DNA of 64,000 nucleotides from Conus ventricosus (GCA_018398815.1 CM031626.1:40782367-40846366), one strand, 5' to 3'; counted from the first letter of the stretch, positions 33,946 to 45,855 are shown. The notes: generated by a model from the letters alone, not told the origin. Translations and numbers: made by a program.

Positions 33946-35887
33946 CATAGTCACAGTAAAAGCATAATATTGCAGACTGAATTGTTCATGTCTGAGAGAC
34001 ACAGGTCATTGCAGTCAATCACAGGCTTTAGAGTTTAAAATGCTCAACTGAGACGTGACTGCGCAGATCAGGCAGTGAGGCCCAGCCAATCTTGATTTCA
34101 GAGTAAGGGGCATACACGCACGGGGTTACTGATAATAAGGTTTCATTTTCTTCTTTCTTTCTGACTGTCTTTTTCTTTTCTTTTTTCTTTTCTTCTTCTT
34201 CTTCTTTTATTTTCTTCTAAATTTCACTCCGACAGCCTGAAAGTGGTAAAGTGACTTCTGTGACAACACAGTGGAGGGCTGTATAGTGGCTGCCGCGCTG
34301 GTGATTTCACACAGCTAAAAAAAAAAAAAAAAGAGTGACCCTGTTGTGGTATGGCGAAAGAACCTTGATCCTTTCTGTCCGCTAGTGTCAACCATTTTGC
34401 CATTAATACATCCCTTTTCTCTTCGGACAGACAGTTTTATCACTTTTTTTTTCTTCTTCATGCTCGTCACCCATGTTTAGATGTTTCGTAGTTCATAGAG
34501 ATTACCACAGAAACAGGAAGAATAGCCGCGAAACGGTATTCGTTGTGTTTGATGACTAAATGACACTACCTTCTTTTTTTTCTCCATTTCTTCTTGTTTT
34601 CTTTGTTCCCCCTTTTCCTCCGCGGGGCTCCACACTGAAGAACAGTTCATCAAGTTCTTCTGGCTGTGTGTTCAGGCCTGAGTCTGTGAAAAATGCTTTC
34701 CCACAGATCACAGAGAGAGGAGAGATAACGATAACAAAACAATAATTTTTTTTTAAACCACAGCCCCATTTGAAGGGGGTGAGTAATAATAAGCATAATT
34801 AAACAAGGTATTTTATCACAAATATAAACATTCTCGAAATGTGCTTTTACTTATGTCAAATCACTCCTCCTTTGAAATGATTTGTACAGATACAGAGCAA
34901 TATTCCTCGTAGCATTATCATTTCTCGTAAACACAGAGAGAGACAGACAGACAGACAGACGGAGACAGAGAGAGAAAAGGTGCGTCGACGTGGTGTGACG
35001 TGGTCTGGCAATTGCGTATGGATCAATCCCACACAAAATGATTCATCTGGCAGTCCAGATGCATCATGTCCCAGGAAAGGTGAAAAAGTACTCACATGGC
35101 TGCTGTTCGAGGTCCACCCAAAGGAACACGTAACAGATTTGATCAACGTCGAAGCTGGCGTAGCGATGGGCTGTGCAACATCTTCAGTACTTCAGTGTTG
35201 ACGATGGAGTCATCTTCTTGAAGACAGTAATAAACAGTGGTTCAACAGACACTGCAAAATGCAGCGAATGCCCTCTCCATGAGCCCTCATAGAGGACACA
35301 GCAGTCCTTTCCACCAAGTATCGGGAAGCATGCGCGAAGTACCGACTGCAACTGGGTGAGTTAGTTGCTCCATTCACGAGTAAAATTCAAACCAAAGAAG
35401 TGATCACAGTGCCTCCCACTGTGACCAGAAAAGAGCTGAAAGTTTTTTTCTTTTCTTTTTTCTTCTTTCTTCTTCTTCTTTTTTGTTCTCGCTGTAGCAA
35501 ACAACGGTACTCCAACAGTGACAGGAGAACCAGCCAAGGGCCTCGGAAGGTGAGAAGATGGCTCCTCGGAAGACACAAAGAGGACAATCGGTAATCCAGC
35601 CAACAGCAGAAAACGCCTGCAGGTAATAGATCCCTGGATGATACAAAGCCTGGCGCCTGCAGTTCATGCTGACCCCTGAGCTCCTCTGGCCTCTGCCGAT
35701 TTATCAGCGCTGGCAGAGTAGAGTCAACGGAGGCCAAAATCAATACAGTACACTAGGAAATGGCCTGGTGTCCCACCTTCTATTGCTGACTGTGACACCG
35801 TGCTCTGTTGACAAAAAAACACCAAAGCTTTGCATGAAAACCATTGTTGAGGAGTAAAAAGAACAGAAAAAGCTGTTACTAACCCTG
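33946..35887. other. Unique DNA, nothing recognised
   Basis: Pyrimidine tracts (34140-34215, 34442-34460), a (GACA)n patch at 34938-34962 and a T/C tract at 35440-35485. No supported gene. Short LINE-like words may be present at 35040-35180 but are too weak to call. Confidence 0.35.
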
Positions 35888-38800
35888 CTTGAAGACTAGG
35901 GGAGAAAGGGTTGAAGACAAGGGGAGAAAGGGTTGAAAACAAGGGGAGAGAGGGTTGAAGACAAGGGGAGAAAGGGTTGAAGACAAGGGGAGAGAGGGTT
36001 GAAGACAAGGGGAGAGAGGGTTGAAGACAAGGGGAGAAAGGGTTGAAGACAAGGGGAGAGAGGGTTGAAGACAAGGGGAAAGAGGGTTGAAGAGAAGGGG
36101 AGAAAGGGTTGAAGACAAGGGGAGAAAGGGTTGAAGACAAGGGGAGAGAGGGTTGAAGACAAGGGGAGAGAGGGTTGAAGACAAGGGGAGAACGGGTTGA
36201 AGACAAGGGGAGAGAGGGTCTAAGACAAGGGGAGAGAGGGTTGAAGACAAGGGGAGAAAGGGCTGAAGACAAGGGGAGAGAGGGTTGAAGACAAGGGGAG
36301 AAAGGGTTGAAGACAAGGGGAGAAAGGGTTGAAGACAAGGGGAGAGAGGGTTGAAGACAAGGGGAGAGAGGGTTGAAGACAAGGGGAGAGAGGGTTGAAG
36401 ACAAGGGGACAAAGGATTGAAGACAAGGGACAGGGTTGAAGACAAGGGAGAGAGGGTTTAAAGACAAGGAAGGGGAGAGAGGGTTGAAGACAAGGGGAGA
36501 AAGGGTTGAAGACAAGGGGAGAGAGGGTTGAAGACAAGGGGAGAAAGGGCTGAAGACAAGGGGAGAGAGGGTTGAAGACAAGGGGAGAAAGGGTTGAAGA
36601 CAAGGGAGAGAGGGTTGAAGACAAGGGGAGAGAGGGTTGAAGACAAGGGGAGAGAAAGGGTTGAAGACAAGGGGAGAGAGGGTTGAAGCAGAAGGGAGAA
36701 GGAAAGGGTTGAAGACAAGGGGAGAGAGGGTTGAAGACAAGGGAGAGAAGGGTTGAAGACAAGGGGAGAGAGGGTTGAAGACAAGGGGAGAGAAGGGTTG
36801 AAGACAAGGGGAGAGAGGGTTGAAGACAAGGGAGAAGGTGAGACAAGGGAAGGTTGAAGACAAGGGGAGAGAGGGTTGAAGACAAGGGGAGAAAGGGTTG
36901 AAGACAAGGGGAAAGGGTTGAAGACAAGGGAGAGAGTTGAGAAGGGGATTAAGCAGAAGGGGAGAAAGGGTTGAAGGACAAGGGGAGAGTTGAAGACAAG
37001 GGTTGAAGACAAGGGAGAGAGGGTTGAAGACAAGGGGAGAAGAAGGGTTGAAGACAAGGGAGAAGGGAGAAGGAAAGGGTTGAAGACAAGGGGAGGGAAG
37101 ACAAGGAAGGGGAGAGAGAGGGATTGAAGACAAGGGGAGAGAGGATTGAAGACAAGGAAAAGGGTTGAAGACAAGGGGAGAAAGGGTTGAAGACAAGGGA
37201 AGGATTGAAGACAAGGGGAGAGAGGGTTGAAGACAAGGGAGAAGGTTGAAGACAAGGGAGAGAGGGTTGAAGAAAGGGGAGAGAGAGGGTTGAAGACAAG
37301 GGGAAGGTTGAAGACAAGGGAGAGAGGGTTGAAGACAAGGGGAGAGAGGGTTGAAGACAAGGGGAGAGAGGGTTGAAGACAAGGGAGAAAAGGGTTGAAG
37401 ACAAGGGGAGAGAGGGTTGAAGACAAGGGGAGAGAGAGGGTTGAAGACAAGGGGAGAGGGTTGAAGACAAGGGGAGAAAGGGTTGAAGACAAGGGAGGAG
37501 AGAGGATTGAAGACAAGGGGAAGAGGAGAGGGTTGAAGACAAGGGGAGAAGGTGGAAAGAGAAGGGTTGAAGACAAGGGGAGAGAGGGTTGAAGACAAGG
37601 GGAGGGGAGGGAGAGAGGTTGAAGACAAGGGGAGAGAGGGTTGAAGACAAAGGGGAAGACAAGGGAGAGGGTTGAAGACAAGGGGAGAGAGGGTTGAAGA
37701 CAAGGGGAGAAAGGGTTGAAGACAAGGGGAGAAGGGTTGAAGACAAGGGGATGAGAGGGTTAAAGACAAGGGAGTGAGACAAGGGAGAAAGGGTTGAAGA
37801 CAAGGGAGGTAGACAAGGGGAGAGAGGGTTGAAGACAAGGGGAGAGAGGGTTGAAGACAAGGGGAGAAAGGGTTGAAGACAAGGGAGAAAGGGTTGAAGA
37901 CAAGGGGGAGAGGGTTAAAGACAAGGGAGGGTTGAAGACAAGGGAGAGAGGGTTGAAGACAAGGGGAGAGAGGGTTGAAGACAAGGGGAAGAGAGGGTTG
38001 AAGACAAGGGAGAAGGGTGAAGACAAGGGAGAGGGTTGAAGACAAGGGGAGAGGTGAAGAAGGGAAGGGTTGAAGAAAGGGTGAAGACAGGGAGAGGGTT
38101 GAAGACAAGGGGAGAGAGGGTTGAAGACAAGGGGAGAAAGGTTGAGACAAGGAGAGAGGGTTGAAGACAAGGGGAGAAAGGGTTGAAGACAAGGGGAGAA
38201 AGGTTGAAGACAAGGGGAGAGAGGGTTGAAGACAAGGGGAGAGGGTTGAAGAGAAGGAGAAGGGTTGAAGACAAGGGGAGAAAGGGTTGAAGACAAGGGG
38301 AGAAGGGTTGAAGACAAGGGGAGAGAAGGGTTGAAGACAAGGGGAGAGAGGGTTGAGAGACAAGAGGCAAAGGGTTGAAGACAAGGGGAGAAGGGTGAAG
38401 ACAAGGGGAGAGAGGGTTGAAGAAAGGGGAGACAGGGTTGAAGACAAGGGGAAGAAAGAGGTTGAAAGACAGGAGAAGAAAAAAGGGTTGAAGAACAAGG
38501 GAGAAGAGGTTGAAGACAAGGGGAAGCGGTTTACGAATGAGAGGAGAAAGGTTGGCAGGGGAGTAGTTGAAGACAAGGGGGCAGGGTTGAAGACAAGGGA
38601 AGGAAAAGGTTGAAAAAAGGAGAAGGGTTGAACAAAGGAGAAAGGGTTAAGACAAATGCAAGATTTGTTGAGACAAGGGGTATGGAGGATGAGAGTGACA
38701 ACCGGGAGAGAGCGACGTTGGAAATGAGCAGTGCGAGAAAGGAAGGCAAAGACACGTGGAAGGAGGGCATTGCAACAGGGCAACGAGGAGATTGAAGACA

Positions 38801-39000
38801 ATGGAAGGCAGGTTGAACCAAGATAGACAAGCGTCCGTTGGACATAGCAACATGTGAGGTGAAACGGAGTTCGACAAGACACAGGGAACAGTAGAGGATG
38901 TGAAGCAAAGCGGGCTAGCCAAGAGTTAGAAGAAAAGAAAGGCAAACCAAGGCGCAGGAGAACGTGAAAAGACAAGTAGACCATCGTCATGCACAGCAAC
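35888..39000. repeat. 21-bp minisatellite, increasingly degenerate to the right
   Basis: The unit is GGTTGAAGACAAGGGGAGAG plus A. From 35888 to about 36660 units are regular. From about 36700 onward single-base indels in the G and A runs become frequent. Beyond about 38650 the unit is barely recognisable (GACAAG and GGTT words only). A clean patch of two to three units reappears at 39411-39460. The complement is open for long distances as a Leu/Ser/Pro-rich reading with period SSTLSPLVFNPLSPCLQP, which is an artefact. Confidence 0.95.
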
Positions 39001-39410
39001 AAGACGAAAGGTTCGACAGACACGGAAGAGGTTAGCAAGCGATGAGGGTCAAGGAACGGGAAACGGTTAACAAGAAAAATTTGAACGACAGGAAAGGTTT
39101 GCAAGAGAAGCGTGAGACAAGAGGTCGAATCCTTCACTGTAGACAAAAGGAATTTGGGAAGCTCGAAGAACGACTGAAAAAAGGAATACCAACGGCTTAG
39201 CCATGTCAAACGAGTTCCATCGGCTAGATTTGGAATGTCAGCTACCACCAGCTGGACACTGTCTTATTATACACGCATGCAACACGACTTCAAAGCTGTT
39301 AGGAATGGAGCGTATGAACAGACTACACATTAATCCTCTTATCTCAATGATCTTATAGATTTTTTGCTAGAGTGAACTGAGTGTTCCTCTTACTTACCTT
39401 GACAGTCAGG

Positions 39411-39460
39411 GAGAAAGGGTTGAAGACAAGGGGAGAGAGGGTTGAAGACAAGGGAGAAAG
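39411..39460. repeat. Detached clean copies of the 21-bp minisatellite
   Basis: AGAAAGGGTTGAAGACAAGG and following units match the left end of the main array better than the DNA between them does. Confidence 0.9.
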
Positions 39461-39602
39461 GGTGGCGAGATCCTTTCAGCCTAAAGTGAAGGATGGCAGA
39501 AAAGGAAATTTGGGGGAAGCAGTAGATTCGGTAAAGGAACAGGCAGCATTGAAAAAAAGAAAGGAAAAAAAAAAGAAGAAGAAAAAAAAAAAGAAAAAAG
39601 AA

Positions 39603-39705
39603 AATCAAATTCTGTGGCCCTTCATGCCCTGCTCTCATGGTGACCTCACTTTCGAGTTTCCACTCCGGTTCTACGACCTTGGTAAATTTCGTGTCAGGGT
39701 CGCCG
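39603..39705 (+). mobile_element. Composite SINE, second-half fragment
   Basis: Follows an A-rich tract (39552-39602) and matches the second half of the element at 50264-51131: CAAATTCTGTGGCCCTTCAT, GCCCTGCTCTCATGGTGACC and GGTCGCC. The match fades after about 100 bp. Its existence without the tRNA-like half suggests that the two halves can occur apart. Confidence 0.6.
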
Positions 39706-39884
39706 TAGTCAAGCAAGACCCTCAGGGGCAATGGATCACGTGGGAAAGGGCACATCAAAGGAGTCTCCATCTAAATGAAATTTGACATATATGGTCCATC
39801 CTAGGGCCAGTTTCGTCCTCATATCTGTATATGACTTTCTGCCCTCGCCCTTGAACACAGACCCGGTAACATGGAGGGGAACTC

Positions 39885-40060
39885 TGATGACCATCTGTGT
39901 CCACCCTGCCAGAGCGAACAGTGGAATATCTCCTGAGTTCATGCAAAGCAGCCCTACGCCAAAGAACGTTGACATGGAGGCACAAGCAAGTGCTTAACGC
40001 GCGCGCAACGAGGAGATTTACCGCTGCTAATGGAAGCACCGCGCTACCAGAAGATCCAGC
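39885..40060 (+). pseudogene. Fragment of a non-LTR reverse transcriptase C-terminal region
   Basis: The reading TVEYLLSSCKAALRQ then TLTWRHKQVLNA matches the block HxLSxCxxAL...YTWRHNxVL found downstream of the RT domain in several site-specific and related LINE proteins. No catalytic part is nearby and the frame stops soon after. Short, so clade is not assigned. Confidence 0.5.
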
Positions 40061-40258
40061 ACCAACGTTCCGCGGGACATGAAGCAACAAATCATGGTCT
40101 GAAACGGGCGACGTCCAGAACAGGGACACAGGATTTACTCAATAGAGCGGATGTGAGAGTCCAAAGCGGACATTCCAGACCAAGAGAAAAAACAAAACAA
40201 AACAAAAATCATCTGAAGGAGCGTCATGAGACAAGACCGTAACACTATCATTAATCTA

Positions 40259-40260
<2 letters not shown>

Positions 40261-40326
<66 letters not shown>
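40261..40326. repeat. (CA)n microsatellite
   Basis: About 30 CA units following CTCTCT. Confidence 0.95.
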
Positions 40327-40328
<2 letters not shown>

Positions 40329-40924
40329 GACATCTCAAAGTTTGAACTCGCCGAGACATTTGACAGCAGAATGGAGGAAGCTCTCCTTATTCAAGACTAA
40401 GATTTGTGAACTTGACGTGTTCCTTCTTACTTACCGCAGTCTGGCTTTTCTTTATATATGCATCCATGGCGATCTCGACCAGAGTCCAGGATGTCTGCTG
40501 TCAAAGCTGCTTCAGGCAGCGTGCTACCTTCCGGTTGGTACTTTCGTGAAGGCTGGCACAGAGTCGTGTTGATACTTTCTACTGCATGGGATTTGTTACA
40601 GCTGGTGGGGACTGACTTTCTTCTTTATCTGTTGGACGCCATGATAATCGTTGTCATCGTGTCACTCATTCATAAAACTGCCTGATCATTTCTGGTTTTG
40701 CGTAGCATGGCCAACCTTGCTACTTTCCTTCGATTTGGTGGGAAGGTCACTCCATTTTTTCTACCATGATCAAGGCTTTTGAGGCAGGCCTATTATGGTA
40801 ACGATTGATCTTCATCTAAGTAACGGCCACTATCAATTTACTTGTTGATTATCCTGCCGATGACGAAACGTGTAGCCCTTCTTTGCTCTGCCGCTGTCTT
40901 GTCATTGTAGCACAGGATACGAAG
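40327..40924. other. Unique DNA, nothing recognised
   Basis: No domain-bearing ORF or element termini seen. Confidence 0.4.
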
Positions 40925-42480
40925 TCATCCTTGTACTTGTACTTGTAGTTTTCGATGTTGAAAGATCTTTCAGAGATCGGTTCATCGCTCTATTGATGTG
41001 ACCTACAACTGACTGACTGACAACAGCCTAGGATGATTTGACCAGTGGGCATCAAGTCTGTTTTTGAAGGTATTCAGGGTGGGTGCTGTCACCACTGACT
41101 CGGGAAGGCTGTTCCACGTCGTCACCACTCTCTCCGAGAAGAAATTGCCTCGGACTTGCCGGCTCACTTGATTTTTGGCGAGTTTCGTGCTGTGACCTCT
41201 GGTCCCGCGTCCTGTGTACGGTTCAAATTGCGGGCTTCTTGTATTGTAGATCCCTGTGACGTACTTGTATGTGTCAATCATGTCGCCTCGGACCCTTCTG
41301 AATTCTAGGCTGGGGAGCTTCAGTTCTCGGAGACGTTCAGGGTAGGGCTTCTCTTTCAGTCTTCCGATGAGTTTTGTAGCTCGACGCTGCACGTCTTCCA
41401 CATCCTGCTGTAGACCTTTCTGCCAGCAGTGTGGGGACCAAACGGAATGTCCATACTCCAGCATCGGTCTGACCAGTGACTTGTAGAGCTGAACGAAGGT
41501 ACGATCCGAGAGGTGGTCGAAGGATCTTCTGACTACTCCAAGTGTTCGACTGGCTTTGGCTGTAGCTTGGGCAACGTGGTTCTTGAACTCAGTTTCCTGT
41601 CGATCACTACTCCCAGATCCTTCTCTGCTTCTGTCTCGGCTAAGTTGTGCCTGCTTTCCTGGCCGTCTGTTGTCATCTTCATGGTGTACGTGTGCTCATC
41701 TGGACTGTGCCCTAATCTCATCACGCAACACTTCTGGGGGTGGAAACCAAGCAGCCAGTTCTCTGACCAGTCGCAGAAGCTGTCCAGATCTTGTTGTAAG
41801 GACTCCCGGGCCTCCGCCTCATCATTCCGTGCAAGTAGCTTAGTGTCGTCAGCGGAGATGCGGACTTCGATCATGGCATGTTGGGGCAGGTCATTGACGT
41901 AGGCGACAAACAGCAGGGGGGCGCCGGACGCTTCCTTGTGGGATGCCACTTGTTACTGCAGATTCCTCTGATGTCTCGCCGTTCACTGTGACCACTTGCG
42001 TTCGATCTGTCAGGAAGTCTTTGATCCACGCGTGGACGTTGCCTCGGACTCCAAGTGCATCAAGCTTCAGCAGGAGACGATGGTGGGGGACACTGTCAAA
42101 AGCCTTCCTGAAGTCTGTGTACACTGCATCGATTTTCCCGCCATCGTCAAGTGTCTGGATCCAGAAGTCCAAGGTGTCCAACAGCTGGGTACTGCAAGAA
42201 CGACCAGGTGTGAAGCCATGTTGTTGTTCACATATCAGATGATTATGCTGCATGTGCTCTAGAACTTTAGCTTTGACGAGTGTTTCCATTGACTTGCATA
42301 GGATGCTGGTTAGGCTGACGGGCCTGTGATTGTTTGGAGATGAGCGGCTCCCCTTCTTGAAAACTGGGGTAATGTTTGCCTTTCGCCAACCATTGGGGAT
42401 GCGGCCTTCCTCCAAAGATTTCTGAAAGATATTGCTGATGGGTAAAGCTATCGAGTCTGCTGGACGGTTACTTCCCATTT
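40925..42480 (-). pseudogene. 5'-truncated CR1/jockey-like LINE, reverse transcriptase broken by frameshifts
   Basis: On the minus strand the readings run in LINE order: ANITPVFKKGSRSSPNNHRP (fingers), YTDFRKAFDSVPHHRL, GIPQGS (near 41960), then after a frameshift at about 41925-41945 LLFVAYVNDLP and SADD where active enzymes have YADD or FADD. After another frameshift near 41530 come LEYGHSVWSP, QRRATKLIGRL and VVTTWNSLPESVV, the usual C-terminal blocks. The endonuclease domain is missing, so the element is 5' truncated, as LINE inserts often are. The 3' end carries a short ACAAGTACAAGTACAAG tail (minus strand of 40933-40952). Confidence 0.85.
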
Positions 42481-42735
42481 GGTCTACTCCCATTTCGCCT
42501 ACTCAGAAATGTGTGAGCACGACTTGGCCTAACGGCCTTCGTTCATTCGTCCTTCGTCCTCTCTCGGGCTTCGCCCTACTCTAATCTAAAGACCATCGAT
42601 TCTGCTTTGGAGTAGACTGGGACACTGGTTACGCCAGGGGGGAGCCTTGCAGTATGGTCAGTATGGAAATAGACGAAATGGGAGTAGTAGACGAAATGGG
42701 AGTAGACGAAATGGGAGTAGACCAAATGGGATGTC
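42481..42735. repeat. Short GGAGTAGACGAAATG repeats, inverted across ~170 bp
   Basis: Plus-strand copies of ATGGGAGTAGACGAA are tandem at 42665-42732. A reverse-complement pair (GTCTACTCCCATTTCGCCTACTC) lies at 42481-42504, at the truncated 5' edge of the LINE. Between them is unique DNA with several CTTCG/TCGGGCTTCG words. Confidence 0.7.
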
Positions 42736-43298
42736 ACCGCTGGGACAGACAAGCATTTCGAAGGCAACCTCAGGTGTCTAGCTCTGATATATGTAAGTTG
42801 TACTGCAGAAAACCGAGGTTCTTTAGACTTTTTACATTATTGCTTGGTTGTTCATATGCTGGTCCCAACTGATGTCTCGGGAGATGGTGATACTGAGACA
42901 CTTGGCAGTGGTGCCAGCTGCAAAGATGTCTAATTTATTACTTGAGTCACTGCTTGATGTTGCCGCCTCGTCACTTCTCGTCCCCTCTGGTCCAGTTAGT
43001 GGGCAGGGAGTGTGTCAATGTGATCCGGAGTAAATGTTGTGGATAATGCAACTTGAAGAGATATTTCAAGCCTACATAGGAAAAAGAAAAGAAAAGGTGT
43101 TTTTTTCTAAAGTCGGGCAGCCGGTTCATGGAAACCCTCTATTCTGTGGAAAAATAATCAGAGTGTTCATTGTGGCCACATAACAGAAGAAGAAGAAGAA
43201 GAAGAAGAGCCTGTGGCGTACTTGTACCAGGAAATGAATGAGCAGACGACAGTTATTTTCGCTTTGAAGGAGATAACTCTATCGTATTCGACAGAGGG
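42736..43298. other. Upstream DNA of gene B
   Basis: Nothing coding recognised. A (GAA)n stretch lies at 43185-43208. The immediate promoter probably lies in 43200-43430. Confidence 0.4.
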
Positions 43299-43326
43299 CG
43301 CATGTGCAGTCAACCATGGCGGCACG
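43299..43326 (+). promoter_or_regulatory. NRF1-like and YY1-like motifs, candidate core promoter of gene B
   Basis: GCGCATGTGC (43299-43308) resembles the NRF1 palindrome YGCGCAYGCGCR. AACCATGGCGGC (about 43312-43323) resembles the YY1 motif AAnATGGCGGC. This pairing is typical of TATA-less promoters of widely expressed animal genes. They lie 110-135 bp upstream of the start codon at 43434. No TATA box is seen. Sites are inferred from motif match only. Confidence 0.45.
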
Positions 43327-43339
43327 TAAACAACTTTGA
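43316..43339 (+). CDS. Possible 7-codon upstream ORF in the gene B leader
   Basis: ATG GCG GCA CGT AAA CAA CTT TGA. It lies inside the YY1-like motif, so it is only in the mRNA if transcription starts upstream of 43316. It would end 94 bp before the main start. Its presence could lower translation; this is inference. Confidence 0.25.
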   Translation: MAARKQL

Positions 43340-43433
43340 GAGGAGACATTTTCTTGCTGTTCATCGATGACGGTCAATTCCAGACATTTGTCACGCCAAG
43401 CATGATGTAGACGAGAACAAAACGTTAAGAGGA

Positions 43434-43480
43434 ATGGCAGTTGCTGCGAAAGAAGCATTTTGGAAAGAACATCAAGATTC
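43434..43480 (+). CDS. Gene B exon 1 (start codon), uncharacterised basic/acidic low-complexity protein
   Basis: The ATG at 43434 is the first in frame after a TGA at 43368-43370 and has a good context (G at -3, G at +4). The 47-bp coding part reads MAVAAKEAFWKEHQD and ends TC before the donor GTAAGT at 43481. Two bases carried over match exon 2, which begins with one base, giving TCG (Ser). This phase agreement, plus the same agreement at four more junctions, is the main evidence that exons 1-6 are one gene. Function is unknown: the N-terminus is not one I recognise. A NRF1/YY1-like promoter just upstream suggests broad expression. Splice structure: fairly confident. Confidence 0.7.
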
Positions 43481-43689
43481 GTAAGTAAAATTTGTCGTAT
43501 TTAGAAAGTTATTAAGTTTATTTCAAGTTCAATAAGTTAAAACAAGCCTACTGTATCATATAATGAGTATCAAATAATTCGGCTTAAAGTTAAAGGCTTT
43601 CTCAGCCTTATGCCTGGATTTTCAGGGATGATACAGTGATTTTTTTTCTTTTCATTTGGTCTATCAATGCGCAGTTGGCTAGTTTCCTA
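43481..43689 (+). other. Gene B intron 1, left part
   Basis: Unique AT-rich intron DNA up to the antisense LINE fragment. The right part of the intron (44311-44871) is likewise without features except the acceptor. Confidence 0.5.
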
Positions 43690-44310
43690 CAGATAAACTG
43701 GCCTGGAAGGTATGATCCTTCCCATGTCGATCAGACAAATGTACTTTTGAATTGAAATTATTTCATGGAAACGTTCTGCGGTGGCAATGCTGTTGGGTAG
43801 ATCGTGCCAAACGTTTAAAGCTCTGTTAGTGAAAGGTGCACACACAAAAAAATAACCAAAACAACAACAACAACAACAACAACAAAAAACAGTGAAAGAT
43901 TTTGCCAATGTGAGTGGGCCTTGTGTGTATATTGTCTTTGAAAGTGAAAAGATTTTGTGTGGTGCTGTTATCATAATGGCCAGAATGTTATAGGTCTCAA
44001 TCACACCTCTTCCAATATTCAAAGCTTGAAAGTTGTTTATTACTAAATCACTCCATGTAAGTCAAGTGACTGATTCCTATGTAATTTGTATGGTAAATCT
44101 TCTCTGAATGTTTTCTGATAAATTCATGTACATTCCAAGGTTTGGAGACCACATTTCCATACTCTAGAAGTGGTCTAACCAGTGATTTGAATAAAGGCAC
44201 TATTACATTGTTATTTTTAAACTGGATGAAATGGAAGATCATGGTAGCTATTCCATTTAATAGCAGCATTACTATGATGCCCAGAAGCGTTCCACTTTGG
44301 ATAAAGTTTA
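43690..44310 (-). pseudogene. Antisense LINE C-terminal fragment in intron 1 of gene B
   Basis: Minus-strand readings VPLFKSLVRPLLEYGNVV and, after a break, FTNRALNVWHDLPNSIATAE match the RPxLEYG and FxxRxxxxWNxLPxxVV blocks of CR1/jockey-like LINEs. This is the same region as 41003-41464 but a different family. A (GTT)n run (plus strand ACAACAACAAC at 43861-43884) interrupts it. Too short to name a clade. Confidence 0.65.
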
Positions 44311-44871
44311 TTCATCAATTCCTTTATTAATTATTCTTTTGATCCAGGATATGATGTTGAATCAGTTCAATATTCTGTTCTAAAGTGATATTTTCCCCTG
44401 TACAATATACGTGTTTTTTTTTTTTTTTTCTGTTTGTAAAGGTAACGGACAAATCTATCCTAATGCTGTGTTTGTGATTTCTTTTGTTCCCTCTGTCTTT
44501 TGTTTGTTTAAATGTCTGTTGGTTTACTGTAATGAGGGAATGCTTAGTGAATTCTTGGTCTTTGTTCTTGTCTTTGTTGCAAGTGCTTACATTCATCAGG
44601 AATTCTGTGTACAACTTAGGGAAACCTAAATGATGGAAAACTAATCATATCTCGTAGATTTCTGAGAATAGGTTGTTAAATTATTCGTCAAACATGCTGT
44701 ATCTCTATTGTGCATGCCACAAAAATATCTTTCCAGCAAATGATGAATTTCAACAACTGATAAGCTGAGATTTTTGTGTAAGAGGTTGTTGGTCTTTTTC
44801 AGAGTGAAGAGAAGTGTACTGGCTCAAAAAATAACAAACTAAATGTGTAACAGTGTTGGCGTATTTTGCAG

Positions 44872-45024
44872 GCTAATCAGAATCCGCAGTCAGCTGAGCA
44901 GCCATGGCAAGAATACGCCAGCCAACCGTATGTCTTCGATGTCTCAAGGGAGGAAAAGTCGGCCGGGAACCAATCATCCGCCGTATGGAAAATATCGACG
45001 AACACCACCTCCCTATCTACCCAG
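44872..45024 (+). CDS. Gene B exon 2
   Basis: Bounded by TATTTTGCAG (AG 44870-44871) and the donor GTGTGT at 45025. An ACTAAAT branch-point-like word lies about 32 bp upstream. It contributes one base to the codon shared with exon 1, then reads LIRIRSQLSSHGKNTPANRM, SQGRKSRPGTNHPPYGKYRR and TPPPYLP, and leaves AG for exon 3. The product is basic, Ser/Arg/Pro-rich and probably disordered. The donor is the first GT of a long TG-rich run, so its exact use is set by reading frame rather than by a unique motif. The two other frames are also open here but do not link to neighbours. Confidence 0.75.
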
Positions 45025-45110
45025 GTGTGTGTTTGTGTGAAGTGTGTGTTTGTGTGTGAGTGTGTATGTGTAAGTATGTGTGTGTGTGTGGGGGGGGGGG
45101 GGGGAGGGTG

Positions 45111-45154
<44 letters not shown>

Positions 45155-45250
45155 TGTATACATGCATGATCAAGTGGGGGAGTGTGTCTGCAAAAATGCG
45201 TGTCTGCAAGCTTGTTCTTCTTATGTGTGTGTTTATTGCTTGAACGAGCG

Positions 45251-45324
<74 letters not shown>

Positions 45325-45379
45325 CATGTATGTATGTGTGTAATAAACTGCACAAGAGAAGGAGTATATAAAAAGAGGG

Positions 45380-45428
<49 letters not shown>

Positions 45429-45526
45429 TAAGTGAGTGAGTGAGTGAGCAAGTGAGAGAGGAAGAGAGAAAAACAGAAAGAGAGAGAGAGTGTGTATATA
45501 GTGTTTGTATGTGCGTGCATGCATGC

Positions 45527-45582
<56 letters not shown>

Positions 45583-45705
45583 ACATGCTTGCTTGCATGC
45601 GTGTGTGTGTGTGCAGTATGACTTTGCTTTATGCAGCCTTCAGATAATAATGAACATGAAATTGGTGTGTGTTTGCATGTGCATGAGTGTGAATGTGTGC
45701 ATGTG

Positions 45706-45758
<53 letters not shown>

Positions 45759-45855
45759 CATGTGTGTGTGAGTGTATGTGTGTGCATGAGTGTATGTGTG
45801 TGTGTATGTGTGTGAGAACATACATGCGTGTGTGGGCATGTGTGTGTGTCTCCAG
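45025..45855 (+). repeat. Gene B intron 2, almost entirely (TG)n and (GA)n
   Basis: The 831-bp intron is made of TG tracts (45029-45160, 45382-45426, 45531-45580, 45703-45752), a G run (45090-45105), GA tracts (45245-45325, 45478-45492) and one unique island near 45160-45240. The TG sequence runs from the donor to within about 5 bp of the acceptor. Confidence 0.9.

Noticed and set aside
35724..39248. 1174-codon open reading frame on the minus strand
   Set aside because: It is the complement of the 21-bp minisatellite. The Leu/Ser/Pro-rich 'protein' follows the repeat period and its frame, with no domain, start context or splice sites.
44877..45839. 320-codon His/Thr/Ser ORF on the minus strand
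   Set aside because: Complement of (TG)n and (GA)n in intron 2 of gene B.
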